Position numbers and translations under genes: made by a program
The notes under the pieces: model-generated
Database searches by the model: none
What the model was told of the DNA's origin: nothing
What the model saw: the letters and a program-made list of their open reading frames with translations, nothing else
Shown here: one piece after another, positions 54,025 to 62,994 of the stretch
How positions within the stretch are numbered: position 1 is the first letter of the stretch
Layout of the letters: every line of letters starts with the position of its first letter
Source: Bacteroides faecis MAJ27
GTDB lineage: Bacteria; Bacteroidota; Bacteroidia; Bacteroidales; Bacteroidaceae
Direction: 5' to 3'
Assembly (NCBI RefSeq): GCF_900106755.1
Contig: NZ_FNNN01000025.1
Coordinates: 24,387 to 88,386, forward strand
Length of the DNA: 64,000 nucleotides

Positions 54025-55743
54025 ATGATAGTTTTTAAGTTTCGACAGTTCATTCATCGTTCATTTCACAACCCGAAGCTGTTATTCTGGTTTTTTATCG
54101 GCATAAATCTGATTCCCAGTATTTGTCTGTTTTTTACAGAACCCTTTTCTATAACAGGAAAATTAGTTCTTCTTCTCTTTCCTCTGGGGCTTTATCTTTT
54201 ATTTTTTAGTCTGTCAAAAGATACGGGCTTGATACAACTTGTTCTTTTCCCTTTACTTTTTCTCCACGCTTTCCAGTTGGTACTTTTTTACCTTTTTGGA
54301 GAAGCGGTGATAGCTGTAGACATGTTTCTGAATCTGGCGACGACTAATGCCAGCGAAGCCGGGGAATTGCTGGATAATATCTGGCCGGCCATTATTCTTG
54401 TTTGTGCATTGTATATCCCCACTATAATTGTTGCTGTTATTGCCTGCAAACTCAAGTTATATCTTCCGGTTTCCTTCCGGAAGAAATGGATAGCTACAGG
54501 TGCTTTATGGATGTTTTTGTCTTGTTTATTGTTGTTTACTTCTAATAATAACAATACAGGACGTTTCACGCTGCACGAAGATGTTTATCCGGTAAATGTG
54601 GTCTATAATTGTGGATTTGCCATAAATAAATGGCGTCATTCCCAGCAATACCCTGTCTTATCCAAAAATTTCACATTTAAGGCCCATAAAGATGTCCGGT
54701 CCTCGAAGCGGGAAATCTATGTGCTCGTTATCGGAGAAGCCAGCCGGGCAGAAAACTGGAGTCTTTACGGTTATCCCCGGGAAACGAACCCTCTTTTAGC
54801 GCAAACCTCCGGTTTAGTTGTTTACAAAGATGCCATTACTCAATCCAACACCACTCACAAAAGTGTTCCTCTTATTTTGTCGGCGGCTTCTGCCGAAGAT
54901 TATAGTGTCGTTTACACGCATAAAAGTATTCTGACTGCTTTTAAAGAAGCCGGATTTACAACCATATTCCTATCCAACCAGACTCCCAATCGTTCTTTTA
55001 CGGACTTCTATTTTCAGGAAGCCGACCATCATCAAAATATACGCTGTTCTCCGGACGGAGGTATGACTACCGTCAATAATTTCGACGAAGCCATGTTGCC
55101 CCTGCTGCAACATTATGTCGACTCCATTTCCGGGAATCTTTTTGTGGTTCTGTATACCTACGGCTCCCACTTCAATTACAAAGAACGTTATCCGGAAATT
55201 TTTTCCCTATATGAGCCGGATAATGTCGCCAATGTAAAAGTGGAAAACAAGGTTCAACTTATCAATGCTTACGATAATAGTATACGTTACACTGACAATT
55301 TTTTATATACTCTGATAGGGATGTTGAGAAAGCAAGAAGTTATTTCTGCCCTGTTTTATACACCCGATCATGGCGAAGATATGTTGGATGATAGACGAAA
55401 ACGTTTTTTACATTCTTCTCCGAACCCTACCTTTTATCAATTGTATATTCCTATGTTTATATGGTTTTCGGAAAACTACCAAAGGGATTTTCCTGAAAAG
55501 GTCGGCTATGCAGTACAAAATAAGCCTAAACCAGTTGCTACAAATGCGGTCTTTCATATGATGCTGGATGTAGCTTTTATCCAGACACCTTATCTACAAC
55601 CCGGCTTATCTTTAGTGAGTTCCGATTTTCAGACCAGACAGCGTATGTATTTGAACGATCATGATAAACCCATTTTTTTCTATAATGCCGGACTTAAAAA
55701 AGCCGATAAACAAATGATTGATAAACGGAAGCTATCACATTAA
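54025..55743 (+). CDS. Phosphoethanolamine transferase (EptA/MCR-like)
   Basis: A 572-residue inner-membrane enzyme. Five membrane helices occupy the first 175 residues, followed by a periplasmic sulfatase-fold catalytic domain. Metal ligands and nucleophile are in LVIGEASRAENWSLYGY (Glu238) and SNTTHKSVPLIL (Thr277, expected phospho-Thr), with the distal TPDHGED motif also present. Such enzymes add phosphoethanolamine to lipid A or other envelope glycans and can reduce binding of cationic antimicrobial peptides. The gene is full length. It lies 75 nt after the broken barrel gene and has no recognisable promoter of its own, so it probably depends on P1. Confidence 0.88.
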   Translation: MIVFKFRQFIHRSFHNPKLLFWFFIGINLIPSICLFFTEPFSITGKLVLLLFPLGLYLLFFSLSKDTGLIQLVLFPLLFLHAFQLVLFYLFGEAVIAVDMFLNLATTNASEAGELLDNIWPAIILVCALYIPTIIVAVIACKLKLYLPVSFRKKWIATGALWMFLSCLLLFTSNNNNTGRFTLHEDVYPVNVVYNCGFAINKWRHSQQYPVLSKNFTFKAHKDVRSSKREIYVLVIGEASRAENWSLYGYPRETNPLLAQTSGLVVYKDAITQSNTTHKSVPLILSAASAEDYSVVYTHKSILTAFKEAGFTTIFLSNQTPNRSFTDFYFQEADHHQNIRCSPDGGMTTVNNFDEAMLPLLQHYVDSISGNLFVVLYTYGSHFNYKERYPEIFSLYEPDNVANVKVENKVQLINAYDNSIRYTDNFLYTLIGMLRKQEVISALFYTPDHGEDMLDDRRKRFLHSSPNPTFYQLYIPMFIWFSENYQRDFPEKVGYAVQNKPKPVATNAVFHMMLDVAFIQTPYLQPGLSLVSSDFQTRQRMYLNDHDKPIFFYNAGLKKADKQMIDKRKLSH

Positions 55744-55811
55744 GTGTGCCTGTGATAAATGCTTAAATGTGCCCTATGGTTAAAAAAATAGCCGGAGTTG
55801 TGTGATTGGTT

Positions 55812-55839
55812 GTTTCAGATGCCGATTTAGGCGGTTCGG
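55812..55839 (+). promoter_or_regulatory. Candidate LytTR operator (P2)
   Basis: GTTTC (55812-55816), 16 nt, GGTTCGG (55833-55839), followed at the same distance as in P3 by AAG and GATTGTC (55849-55855), then 19 nt and TATTTTGC. Confidence 0.6.
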
Positions 55840-55959
55840 GAAGTTTCGGATTGTCTGGGTTTAAGGAATACGGTTATTTTGCTTTCTCAAAGTTAGGGAA
55901 AAATAAACGTAAAAATGGGTATTTTTTCCTATAACAAACACTTAAATTTCAAAGAGAAT

Positions 55960-56193
55960 ATGTGGAAACTAAAATTAAAGGTCTGTCTTATTAATTTCTT
56001 GGCCTATAGCTTGTGTACTTTTCTTCTGTACCTGTGCTTCCAACGGCAAGCCCTGTACAGACGGGACTTCGGATTTACTGCCATCGGTTACATGTACAAG
56101 CAGAAAGGTGAAAACTCCGGTTTCTCTCCTTCTATCGTTTCTCTACCCGATCCGCTTTCCTGCAAGATGAATTACTCAACGAAAAACAGATAA
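55960..56193 (+). CDS. Membrane-anchored N-terminal fragment, unknown
   Basis: A 77-codon frame starting MWKLKLKVCLINFLAYSLCT with one strong membrane helix, then a short tail that quickly loses protein-like character. It could be the N-terminus of a membrane-anchored SGNH or acyltransferase protein whose C-terminus survives at 56977, but this is a guess. An upstream in-frame ATG at 55915 adds 15 residues. Confidence 0.3.
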   Translation: MWKLKLKVCLINFLAYSLCTFLLYLCFQRQALYRRDFGFTAIGYMYKQKGENSGFSPSIVSLPDPLSCKMNYSTKNR

Positions 56194-56353
56194 AATTATG
56201 GAACAAGTATTGCCATTTACTTTTGCCTTGATGATTCTCGGTACCGGTTCGTATAGCGCGGATAATGAAACGACATCGCAAGAATCGAAGCCCGAACACT
56301 CCCAAAACAACCTAATCGAAACAGAGCATGAATAAAATATATATAGTCTGGAT

Positions 56354-56977
56354 ATGCTGGCGGATATAATGAAAGCTGCACTAAAATATGCCGACCGTCC
56401 GGCATTCGTCATAGAAGACGAGACCTACACTTATAGCAGGCTGGTGGGACAGGCAATAAGTATCAGCCATACCCTCCGTAACCTGAAAGAAAACGTAGTA
56501 GGCATTGCGGCAGAAAACCGGATAGAAACGTATGCTTCCATATTGGCGGTATTACTGGCAGGAAAGACGTATGTAATCCTGCATCCCGACTATCCTGCGG
56601 AAAGGAAACGGCAGATAGCCCGGCAAGCCGGCATAGGATTACTGCTTTATGGTCCTGAAGGAAATACCGTATTGCCGCCGGATGTTGCTGAGCGTGCCGT
56701 TTTCCAATCGCAGCTTGCTTTACTCAATGACATTGCCGACCTGCTAAACCGCCACCATTGCCGTGTGCGCATTCTGATTAGTCCTGATTATAACCAGAAA
56801 GTGCTGCATCCCAAAGATAAAGAAATCTTATGCAAGCTATTCGGTGAAGCGAACGTGTTTGATTTTAGCGGTATCAATGAATATACCAATGATTACCATT
56901 ATTATTATGAACAGGGACATTACCGTCCCCTGTTGGGAAAGAAGTTAATGGAACGAATATATGGACATTCTCTTTAG
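56354..56977 (+). CDS. Fusion relic: adenylation-enzyme N-terminus joined to SGNH-like C-terminus
   Basis: A 207-residue frame. Residues 1-110 match the start of an AMP-binding (ANL) enzyme: RPAFVIEDETYTYSRL and the A2-like motif LLAGKTYVILHPDYPAER. These enzymes normally continue to about 500 residues and need the later P-loop, which is absent. Residues about 118-207 instead resemble the end of a DltD/SGNH-type protein: RVRILISPDYNQKVLHPKD, VFDFSGINEYTND and YYYEQGHYRPLLG. A deletion inside a dlt-like operon (adenylating enzyme, carrier protein, MBOAT, SGNH protein) would give exactly this product. It is almost certainly inactive. Confidence 0.65.
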   Translation: MLADIMKAALKYADRPAFVIEDETYTYSRLVGQAISISHTLRNLKENVVGIAAENRIETYASILAVLLAGKTYVILHPDYPAERKRQIARQAGIGLLLYGPEGNTVLPPDVAERAVFQSQLALLNDIADLLNRHHCRVRILISPDYNQKVLHPKDKEILCKLFGEANVFDFSGINEYTNDYHYYYEQGHYRPLLGKKLMERIYGHSL

Positions 56978-56992
56978 AGAAGTTAAAAAGTC

Positions 56993-57020
56993 GTTTCGAT
57001 AATCGTTTTAGCGGGTTCGG
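56993..57020 (+). promoter_or_regulatory. Candidate LytTR operator of the RND operon (P3)
   Basis: GTTTC (56993-56997), 16 nt, GGTTCGG (57014-57020), then AAG and GATTGTC (57030-57036). Confidence 0.6.
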
Positions 57021-57055
57021 TAAGAATTTGATTGTCCCGGGGCTCCCGACGGGTC

Positions 57056-57063
57056 TATCTTTG
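57056..57063 (+). promoter_or_regulatory. -7 box of the RND efflux operon (P3)
   Basis: TATCTTTG, 19 nt after GATTGTC. The predicted start site is near 57070, so the ATG at 57072 would be almost leaderless and the ATG at 57087 is preferred. Confidence 0.6.
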
Positions 57064-57086
57064 TATTCAAAATGATAATTAATAAG

Positions 57087-58205
57087 ATGAAGACAACTAT
57101 TATTTATTTAAGCATTTCCCTCCTTCTGGTCATGCTGGTGTCATGTAATAGCCAGGAGCAAGCCGGTGAACAACCAGACTATCCTGTAATAACCATAACC
57201 ACTTCTTCTGCCGAGATAGTAGAAACCTATACCGGGTCTATTCAGGGCCGTCAGGACATCGACATTTATCCGCAAGTGGAAGGAAAGATAGAACGGGTAT
57301 GTGTGGAAGAAGGCGAAAAGGTAAAAAAGGGCCAAACGCTTTTCATCCTTGACCAAGTGCCTTACAGGGCCTCCCTGCGCACGGCGGAAGCCAACGTCCA
57401 TGCCGCAGAAGCCCAGGTGGCAACGGCGCAACTCGACTATGAGAGCAAACAGATACTTTTTCGAGAGAATGTCGTTTCCGAATATGAGTTATCTTCCGCG
57501 CATAATGCTTTGTCCGTGGCTCAGGCCGGACTGGAGCAGGCAAAGGCAGAAGCGGTGAATGCCCGAAACAGTCTTTCCTATACAGAGGTCAAAAGCCCGT
57601 CAGACGGCATAGTGGGCACGTTGCCCTATAAGGCCGGAGCGCTGGTGAGTGCATCCCTGCCGCAACCGCTGACTACCGTTTCGGACAATGCCGAGATGTA
57701 TGTCTACTTTTCCATGACGGAGAACCAACTTCGCCAGCTTCTTCGAAAATACAGAATACCGGAGAAAGCGATTGAACAGATGCCCCAGATAGAACTTCAG
57801 CTTAACGACGGCTCGATGTACGGCGAGAAAGGGCGTATTGCCACATTCAGCGGCCAGATCAACCGCGAGACGGGCAGTGTTTCGGTACGGAGCGTTTTTC
57901 CCAATCCGGATAAAATGCTCTGGAGCGGCGGTATCGGCAACGTGATTATCCGTCGCACCGTGGACGACTGTATCGTAATTCCGCAAAACGTCACCTATGA
58001 ACTCCAGGACAAGATTGTAGTATATAAGGTGGTGGACGATTGCGCGGTGGCTACTTTCATCACCGTGGAAAGGCTGCATGACGGAAAGACTTATATCGTA
58101 ACCGGCGGTCTTCGTCCCGGAGATGTGCTAATCAGCGACGGTATAGGGCAGCTTAAAGACGGAATGAAGATTAAGATTGCAAACCAAACAAAGGAGGAAA
58201 AATGA
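57087..58205 (+). CDS. RND efflux membrane-fusion lipoprotein (AcrA/MexA family)
   Basis: A 372-residue periplasmic adaptor with a lipoprotein signal (SLLLVMLVSCNSQEQ). Order of parts: beta-barrel/lipoyl start GSIQGRQDIDIYPQVEGKIE, an alpha-helical hairpin (about residues 95-165, with repeated AEA/AQA heptads), the second lipoyl half YTEVKSPSDGIVG, then the beta-barrel and membrane-proximal domain (GGLRPGDVLISDGIGQLKDG). It links the inner-membrane pump to the outer-membrane channel. Its stop overlaps the pump start (ATGA). Confidence 0.93.
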   Translation: MKTTIIYLSISLLLVMLVSCNSQEQAGEQPDYPVITITTSSAEIVETYTGSIQGRQDIDIYPQVEGKIERVCVEEGEKVKKGQTLFILDQVPYRASLRTAEANVHAAEAQVATAQLDYESKQILFRENVVSEYELSSAHNALSVAQAGLEQAKAEAVNARNSLSYTEVKSPSDGIVGTLPYKAGALVSASLPQPLTTVSDNAEMYVYFSMTENQLRQLLRKYRIPEKAIEQMPQIELQLNDGSMYGEKGRIATFSGQINRETGSVSVRSVFPNPDKMLWSGGIGNVIIRRTVDDCIVIPQNVTYELQDKIVVYKVVDDCAVATFITVERLHDGKTYIVTGGLRPGDVLISDGIGQLKDGMKIKIANQTKEEK

Positions 58206-61200
58206 ATCTGAAATTTTTTATAGACCGCCCTGTATTATCCGCCGTTATTTCGGTTGTCATCATGTTGCTGGGGGCAATAGGCTTGGCATCGTTGCCCATA
58301 GAACAGTATCCCGAAATTGCTCCTCCGACCATTCAAGTCTACACGCAATATCCCGGTGCGAATGCGGAAACCGTGCAGAAGGCCGTTATCGTTCCGCTGG
58401 AAGAGGCTATTAACGGTGTGGAGGGACTTAATTACATCACCTCCACCGCATCGAACAGCGGCGATGTGACCATTAACATTTATTTCAAGCAAAAGACCGA
58501 CCCCGATATGGCGGCTGTAAACGTACAGAATCGTGTATCGAAGGCACTTGGCCTGCTTCCGGCGGAAGTGACGAAAATTGGCGTGACGACTGAAAAACAG
58601 CAGAATGCCGAATTGAAGACTTTCGCTCTCTATGCGCCGGAGGACAAATATGATCGCCAGTTCCTGAATAATTATCTGAAAATTAATGTCGAACCGCGTA
58701 TTAAACGGGTAAGCGGTGTGGGTAACGTAATGCAACTGGGATCGAACTACAGTATGCGTATTTGGTTGAAGCCCGACAAAATGGCGCAATATAAACTGGT
58801 CCCATCGGACATATCAGCCGTTCTTGCCAACCAGAATATAGAGGCCGCTACCGGTCAGTTCGGCGAGAATCATGACAATGCCCATCAATATACGATGAAA
58901 TATCGTGGACGCCTTTCCCAACCGGACGAGTTTGAAAACTTGGTGGTGCGCTCGTTGCCCAATGGAGAAGTGCTTCGGCTCAAAGAGGTTGCCGATATTG
59001 AATTGGGGGATGAAGCCTACAATTATAATGTAACATTAAACGGACATCCGGCTGCCATGTCGATTATTTACCAGACATCGGGGTCGAATGCTTCTCAGAC
59101 CATCAACGAGATAGACCGCGTGTTGGAGGAATTGAGTGCCGGCTTGCCGGCAGGAATGGAGTTTGTCACCCTGAACGACACCAACCGTTTTCTATACGCC
59201 TCGATACATGAAGTAGTGGAAACACTTCTCATTGCTATTTTGCTCGTGGTCTTTGTGGTGTATCTCTTTTTGCAGGATTTGCGTTCCACGTTTATTCCCA
59301 CGGTTGCCATATTCGTTTCCATTATAGGAACGTTTGCCGTGCTCCAGGCTATCGGATTCTCCATCAACCTGCTGACCCTGTTTGCACTGGTGCTCGCTAT
59401 CGGCACAGTGGTGGATGATGCTATTGTGGTGGTCGAGGCGGTACAGGCGAAATTCGATGAAGGTTGTCGCTCGTCTTATAAGGCTGCCATCGAGGCGATG
59501 GGTAACGTGGCTTCGGCCATATTAACCTCTACGTTGATTTTCATGGCTGTATTTATTCCGGTATCCATGATTGGAGGTACGTCGGGAGAATTTTACAAAC
59601 AGTTTGGTCTGACCATGGCTATTGCTGTCGGCATATCGGCCATCAACGCTTTTACCTTGTCACCTGCACTGTGCGCCTTGTTGCTCAGGCCCTATAAGGA
59701 CGAGTTCGGACGGGAAAAGAATAATTTCGCGGCACGGTTCCGTCGCCGGTTCAATAAGATGTTCGAGACTTTTACGGGCGGATACCTGAAAGGAGTAAAT
59801 AGATTCGTGAAACGCCGTTGGGCGGTGTGGAGTATACTTACAGTCTCTGTTATGGCGCTTGTATTGTTGATGCACGGCACAAAGACGGGTTTGGTTCCCC
59901 AAGAGGATACCGGAACTGTTCTCATCAGCATAAACCTAAAACCCGGTTCATCCATGGAAGAAAACAAGAAAATGCTGGATAAATTCGGTAAAAGATTGTC
60001 GGAAATTCCCGCCATCCAATATCACGCTGATGTATCGGGCTATTCATTCGACGGTGCGGGCCCTTCAATGGGAATGGTGTTTGTTTCCTTGCGTCCGTGG
60101 GACGAAAGGAAAAGTGAGGAAGCGTCGGCTTACGGTGTACTTTACAGCATTTATGAACTTGCCACAGAATTTCCCGGTATGGAAATGTTTGCAATGACGC
60201 CTCCGATGATTCCGGGTTATGGCATGAGCAGCGGTTTTGAGCTTTATCTTCAGGATAAGCTGGCGGGCGACGTGCATGAATTCAAGAAAGTAGCCGATGC
60301 GTTTATTGCCGCTTTGTCGGAACGCCCTGAAATAGGCCAGGTGTACTCCTCCTTTAAAACTGACTATCCTCAATACTGGGTGGATATCGACGCAGCCAAA
60401 TGCGAACAGGCCGGCATCACTTCCGGTGAAGTACTTCAGACTCTCGGCGCATATTATTCAGGAGAATATATCTCGGATTTCAACCGCTTCTCCAAGATAT
60501 ACCGCGTGATGATGCAGGGCACACCCGACTCGCGCATCACGCCCGAGTCGCTCAACCATGTTTTCGCACGTACGACAAACGGAAAAATGATCCCTTTGAG
60601 CCAGTTTGTAAAACTTACTAAGACCAGTGGTCCCTCGGACTTGTCGCGTTTCAACCTTTACAATTCACTGCCCATCAGCGGTATGGCTGCTGAAGGTTAC
60701 AGTACGGGAGAAGCGCTGAAAGCCATCAAGGAGACTGCCGCCGAGATACTTTCCGCGAATTACAGCTACGAACTTGGGGGGCTGTCGCGTGAAGAGGAGA
60801 AAACCACCGGCAGTTCGGCCATTATATTTGCTATCTGCCTTGTATTGATTTATCTGATACTCTGCGCACTCTACGAAAGTATTTTCGTGCCGTTGGCAAT
60901 TATCCTTTCCGTACCCTGCGGACTGCTCGGCTGCTTTATTTTTGCGCAAGCGTTCGGGCTGGAAAATAATATCTATATGCAGACCGGCATTATCATGCTC
61001 ATTGGGCTTTTGGCAAAAACCGCCATTCTGCTGACCGAATATGCCGCGCAATGCCGGAAAGGAGGAGCGTCACTCAAAGAGGCTGCCGTGGTTTCTGCCA
61101 AGATACGTTTCCGTCCGATTCTAATGACTGCACTGACCATGATTTTCGGACTTATTCCGCTGATGTTTTCAAACGGGGCGGGTGCTTATGGAAACTTCTC

Positions 61201-61387
61201 CCTTTCATCGACAGCAGTAGGCGGCATGCTGATAGGTACGTTGGCATTACTTTTCCTTGTGCCACCGCTATTTATGGTATTTCAGAATATTCAGGAAAAG
61301 GTGTTCTCCGAAAAATCGGCGTATAATAGTACCGAAGAAGCGGTACAAACCGAACCGGATAAATTAAAGAAAGGATATGACTTATGA
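58202..61387 (+). CDS. RND multidrug efflux permease (AcrB/MexB, HAE1 family)
   Basis: A 1061-residue, twelve-helix proton-driven pump. It starts MNLKFFIDRPVLSAVISVV, a classic HAE1 N-terminus, and contains TM4 with the proton-relay aspartates in ALVLAIGTVVDDAIVVVEAV. The two large periplasmic loops and the second-half FGLENNIYMQTGIIMLIGL and RFRPILMTALTMIFGLIPL motifs are intact. It exports drugs, detergents or bile-like compounds through the TolC partner. Translationally coupled at both ends (4-nt overlaps). Confidence 0.95.
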   Translation: MNLKFFIDRPVLSAVISVVIMLLGAIGLASLPIEQYPEIAPPTIQVYTQYPGANAETVQKAVIVPLEEAINGVEGLNYITSTASNSGDVTINIYFKQKTDPDMAAVNVQNRVSKALGLLPAEVTKIGVTTEKQQNAELKTFALYAPEDKYDRQFLNNYLKINVEPRIKRVSGVGNVMQLGSNYSMRIWLKPDKMAQYKLVPSDISAVLANQNIEAATGQFGENHDNAHQYTMKYRGRLSQPDEFENLVVRSLPNGEVLRLKEVADIELGDEAYNYNVTLNGHPAAMSIIYQTSGSNASQTINEIDRVLEELSAGLPAGMEFVTLNDTNRFLYASIHEVVETLLIAILLVVFVVYLFLQDLRSTFIPTVAIFVSIIGTFAVLQAIGFSINLLTLFALVLAIGTVVDDAIVVVEAVQAKFDEGCRSSYKAAIEAMGNVASAILTSTLIFMAVFIPVSMIGGTSGEFYKQFGLTMAIAVGISAINAFTLSPALCALLLRPYKDEFGREKNNFAARFRRRFNKMFETFTGGYLKGVNRFVKRRWAVWSILTVSVMALVLLMHGTKTGLVPQEDTGTVLISINLKPGSSMEENKKMLDKFGKRLSEIPAIQYHADVSGYSFDGAGPSMGMVFVSLRPWDERKSEEASAYGVLYSIYELATEFPGMEMFAMTPPMIPGYGMSSGFELYLQDKLAGDVHEFKKVADAFIAALSERPEIGQVYSSFKTDYPQYWVDIDAAKCEQAGITSGEVLQTLGAYYSGEYISDFNRFSKIYRVMMQGTPDSRITPESLNHVFARTTNGKMIPLSQFVKLTKTSGPSDLSRFNLYNSLPISGMAAEGYSTGEALKAIKETAAEILSANYSYELGGLSREEEKTTGSSAIIFAICLVLIYLILCALYESIFVPLAIILSVPCGLLGCFIFAQAFGLENNIYMQTGIIMLIGLLAKTAILLTEYAAQCRKGGASLKEAAVVSAKIRFRPILMTALTMIFGLIPLMFSNGAGAYGNFSLSSTAVGGMLIGTLALLFLVPPLFMVFQNIQEKVFSEKSAYNSTEEAVQTEPDKLKKGYDL

Positions 61388-62736
61388 AGCGATTGATTAT
61401 ATTGAGCTTGACACTGGTTTTATTGGCAGGTTGCGGCGTTTACCGGAAATACGAACGCTCAGAACTACCGGCTGAGAACCTGTTTCTGAATTCAGAGACA
61501 CAAGACACGGCAACCATAGCTACTATTCCGTGGCAGGAGTTTTTTACCGATACGCACCTCCGTGCCTTGATAGAACAAGGATTGCGGCAGAACACGGACT
61601 TCCGCGTTGCCCGCCTCCGGGTGGAAGCGGCGGAAGCGGTGCTGAGGAATGCCCGCTTGGCTTATTTACCTGCGATATCTTTGAACCCGGAAGCGTCCGT
61701 CAGTCAATTTGACGGATCTCGCGCGAAGAGTTATAATCTGGCAGTAGCGGCAAATTGGGAAATCGATTTGTTCGGCAAAGTAACGAACGCCAAACGAGGC
61801 GCACGATCGGCATTGGAACAGAGTCGGACGTACCGTCAAGCGGTGCAAACGCAACTGGTTGCAACCATTGCCAACAGTTACTATACACTTTTAATGTTGG
61901 ATAACCAACTTGCTATCAGCCGGCAAACTTATGAAAGCTGGACGGAGACAGAGCGTACCCTCGAAGCACTGAAACGGGCAGGTCAGTCCAACGATGCAGC
62001 CGTACTGCAAGCACGCGGCAGTCGGCTGGCTCTCGAAGCCTCCATGCTGACGCTGGAGAAAGAGATTCGGAATACCGAAAACAGTATTTGTGCATTGCTT
62101 GGTATGCCCTTGATGCCTATCGAACGGAGCGCGATGGCCGGACAACTCTTTCCCGATACATTGGCTGTCGGTATCCCGGTGCAATTACTCGCCAACCGGC
62201 CTGATGTGCGGCAAGCGGAGCATGTCTTGGCAGAGGCTTTTTATGCAACAAACACAGCCCGGGCAGCTTTTTATCCGAGTATCAACCTCTCCGGCAGTGC
62301 AGGATGGACGAATAACAACGGCGGTATAGTGCTCAACCCGGGCAAATGGCTTCTCAATGCCATGGGGGCATTGATCCAACCCTTGTTCAATAACGGACGG
62401 AATATCGCTAACCTGAAAGTCGCCAAGGCCCGGCAGGAAGAAGCCTCCCTGCTTTTCCAACAGTCGTTATTGGACGCCGGAAAAGAGGTTAATGATGCGC
62501 TGATCCAATGGCAGATTGCCCATCAGCGAATCCTTATCGGTGTCGAACAGATAGCTGCACTGCAAGAAGCTGTACGCAAAACGGAATTGCTGATGCGCCA
62601 CACTTCGACTAACTATCTGGAAGTGCTCATCGCCCGTCAAAACTTGCTCGAAGCACAACAAATAGCTGCGCAAGACCAATTCGACAAAATCCAGGGAGTG
62701 ATAAATTTGTATCACGCATTGGGAGGAGGATGGTGA
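61384..62736 (+). CDS. Outer-membrane efflux channel (TolC/OprM, NodT family lipoprotein)
   Basis: A 450-residue lipoprotein (LTLVLLAGCGVYRKYER). Two OEP repeats of long helices and barrel strands are visible: NTDFRVARLRVEAAEAVLRN, then NWEIDLFGKVTNAKRGARSA in the first half and VLAEAFYATNTARAAFYPSI in the second, with the conserved LLANRPDVRQAE. It forms the outer-membrane exit duct for the RND pump. Last gene of the operon; no clear terminator is seen. Confidence 0.93.
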   Translation: MKRLIILSLTLVLLAGCGVYRKYERSELPAENLFLNSETQDTATIATIPWQEFFTDTHLRALIEQGLRQNTDFRVARLRVEAAEAVLRNARLAYLPAISLNPEASVSQFDGSRAKSYNLAVAANWEIDLFGKVTNAKRGARSALEQSRTYRQAVQTQLVATIANSYYTLLMLDNQLAISRQTYESWTETERTLEALKRAGQSNDAAVLQARGSRLALEASMLTLEKEIRNTENSICALLGMPLMPIERSAMAGQLFPDTLAVGIPVQLLANRPDVRQAEHVLAEAFYATNTARAAFYPSINLSGSAGWTNNNGGIVLNPGKWLLNAMGALIQPLFNNGRNIANLKVAKARQEEASLLFQQSLLDAGKEVNDALIQWQIAHQRILIGVEQIAALQEAVRKTELLMRHTSTNYLEVLIARQNLLEAQQIAAQDQFDKIQGVINLYHALGGGW

Positions 62737-62994
62737 AAAAATAGTATTTATTTCTTCTAGTTCTTAAAAACAAATTGATTACGGTAAAAGCAGATATCAA
62801 GTATATATTCAACGTCCAACTGGTGAACAATACTGTGACAGTGGAAAATGTGGACGGCAAGATTGCTGAATGCCGAAATTATATAGACTCCAAATAAATC
62901 AGATAAGATACTAACGAATTATAAGCCTGTATCACAGATTTATAAAATAGAACTATTAAATTATTTTGTCGCAGATAAAAATACTAATATGTAA
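62737..62994. other. AT-rich spacer with a short coding-like remnant
   Basis: A frame without ATG at about 62743-62897 reads LITVKADIKYIFNVQLV, then NNTVTVENVDGKIAECRNY and a stop. Its composition is protein-like, so it may be the 3' end of a lost gene. Nothing else is seen. Confidence 0.35.

Larger units (their letters stand above)
55744..56353. other. 610-bp promoter and degraded coding region
   Basis: The left part holds the P2 operator and a -7-like TATTTTGC (55875-55882). From 55915 on, coding-like pieces appear in different frames: the anchor fragment at 55960-56193; a minus-one-frame stretch ending SAFLQDELLNEKQIKLWNKY near 56215; and a possible 45-codon frame at 56197-56334. None is a convincing complete gene. 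It reads as debris of one or more genes of the same operon. Confidence 0.5.

Noticed and set aside
56197..56334. 45-codon frame MEQVLPFTFALMILGTGSYS in front of the adenylation/SGNH relic
   Set aside because: Another frame across the same bases reads equally well as coding debris (LNEKQIKLWNKYCH), so neither is convincing as a gene.
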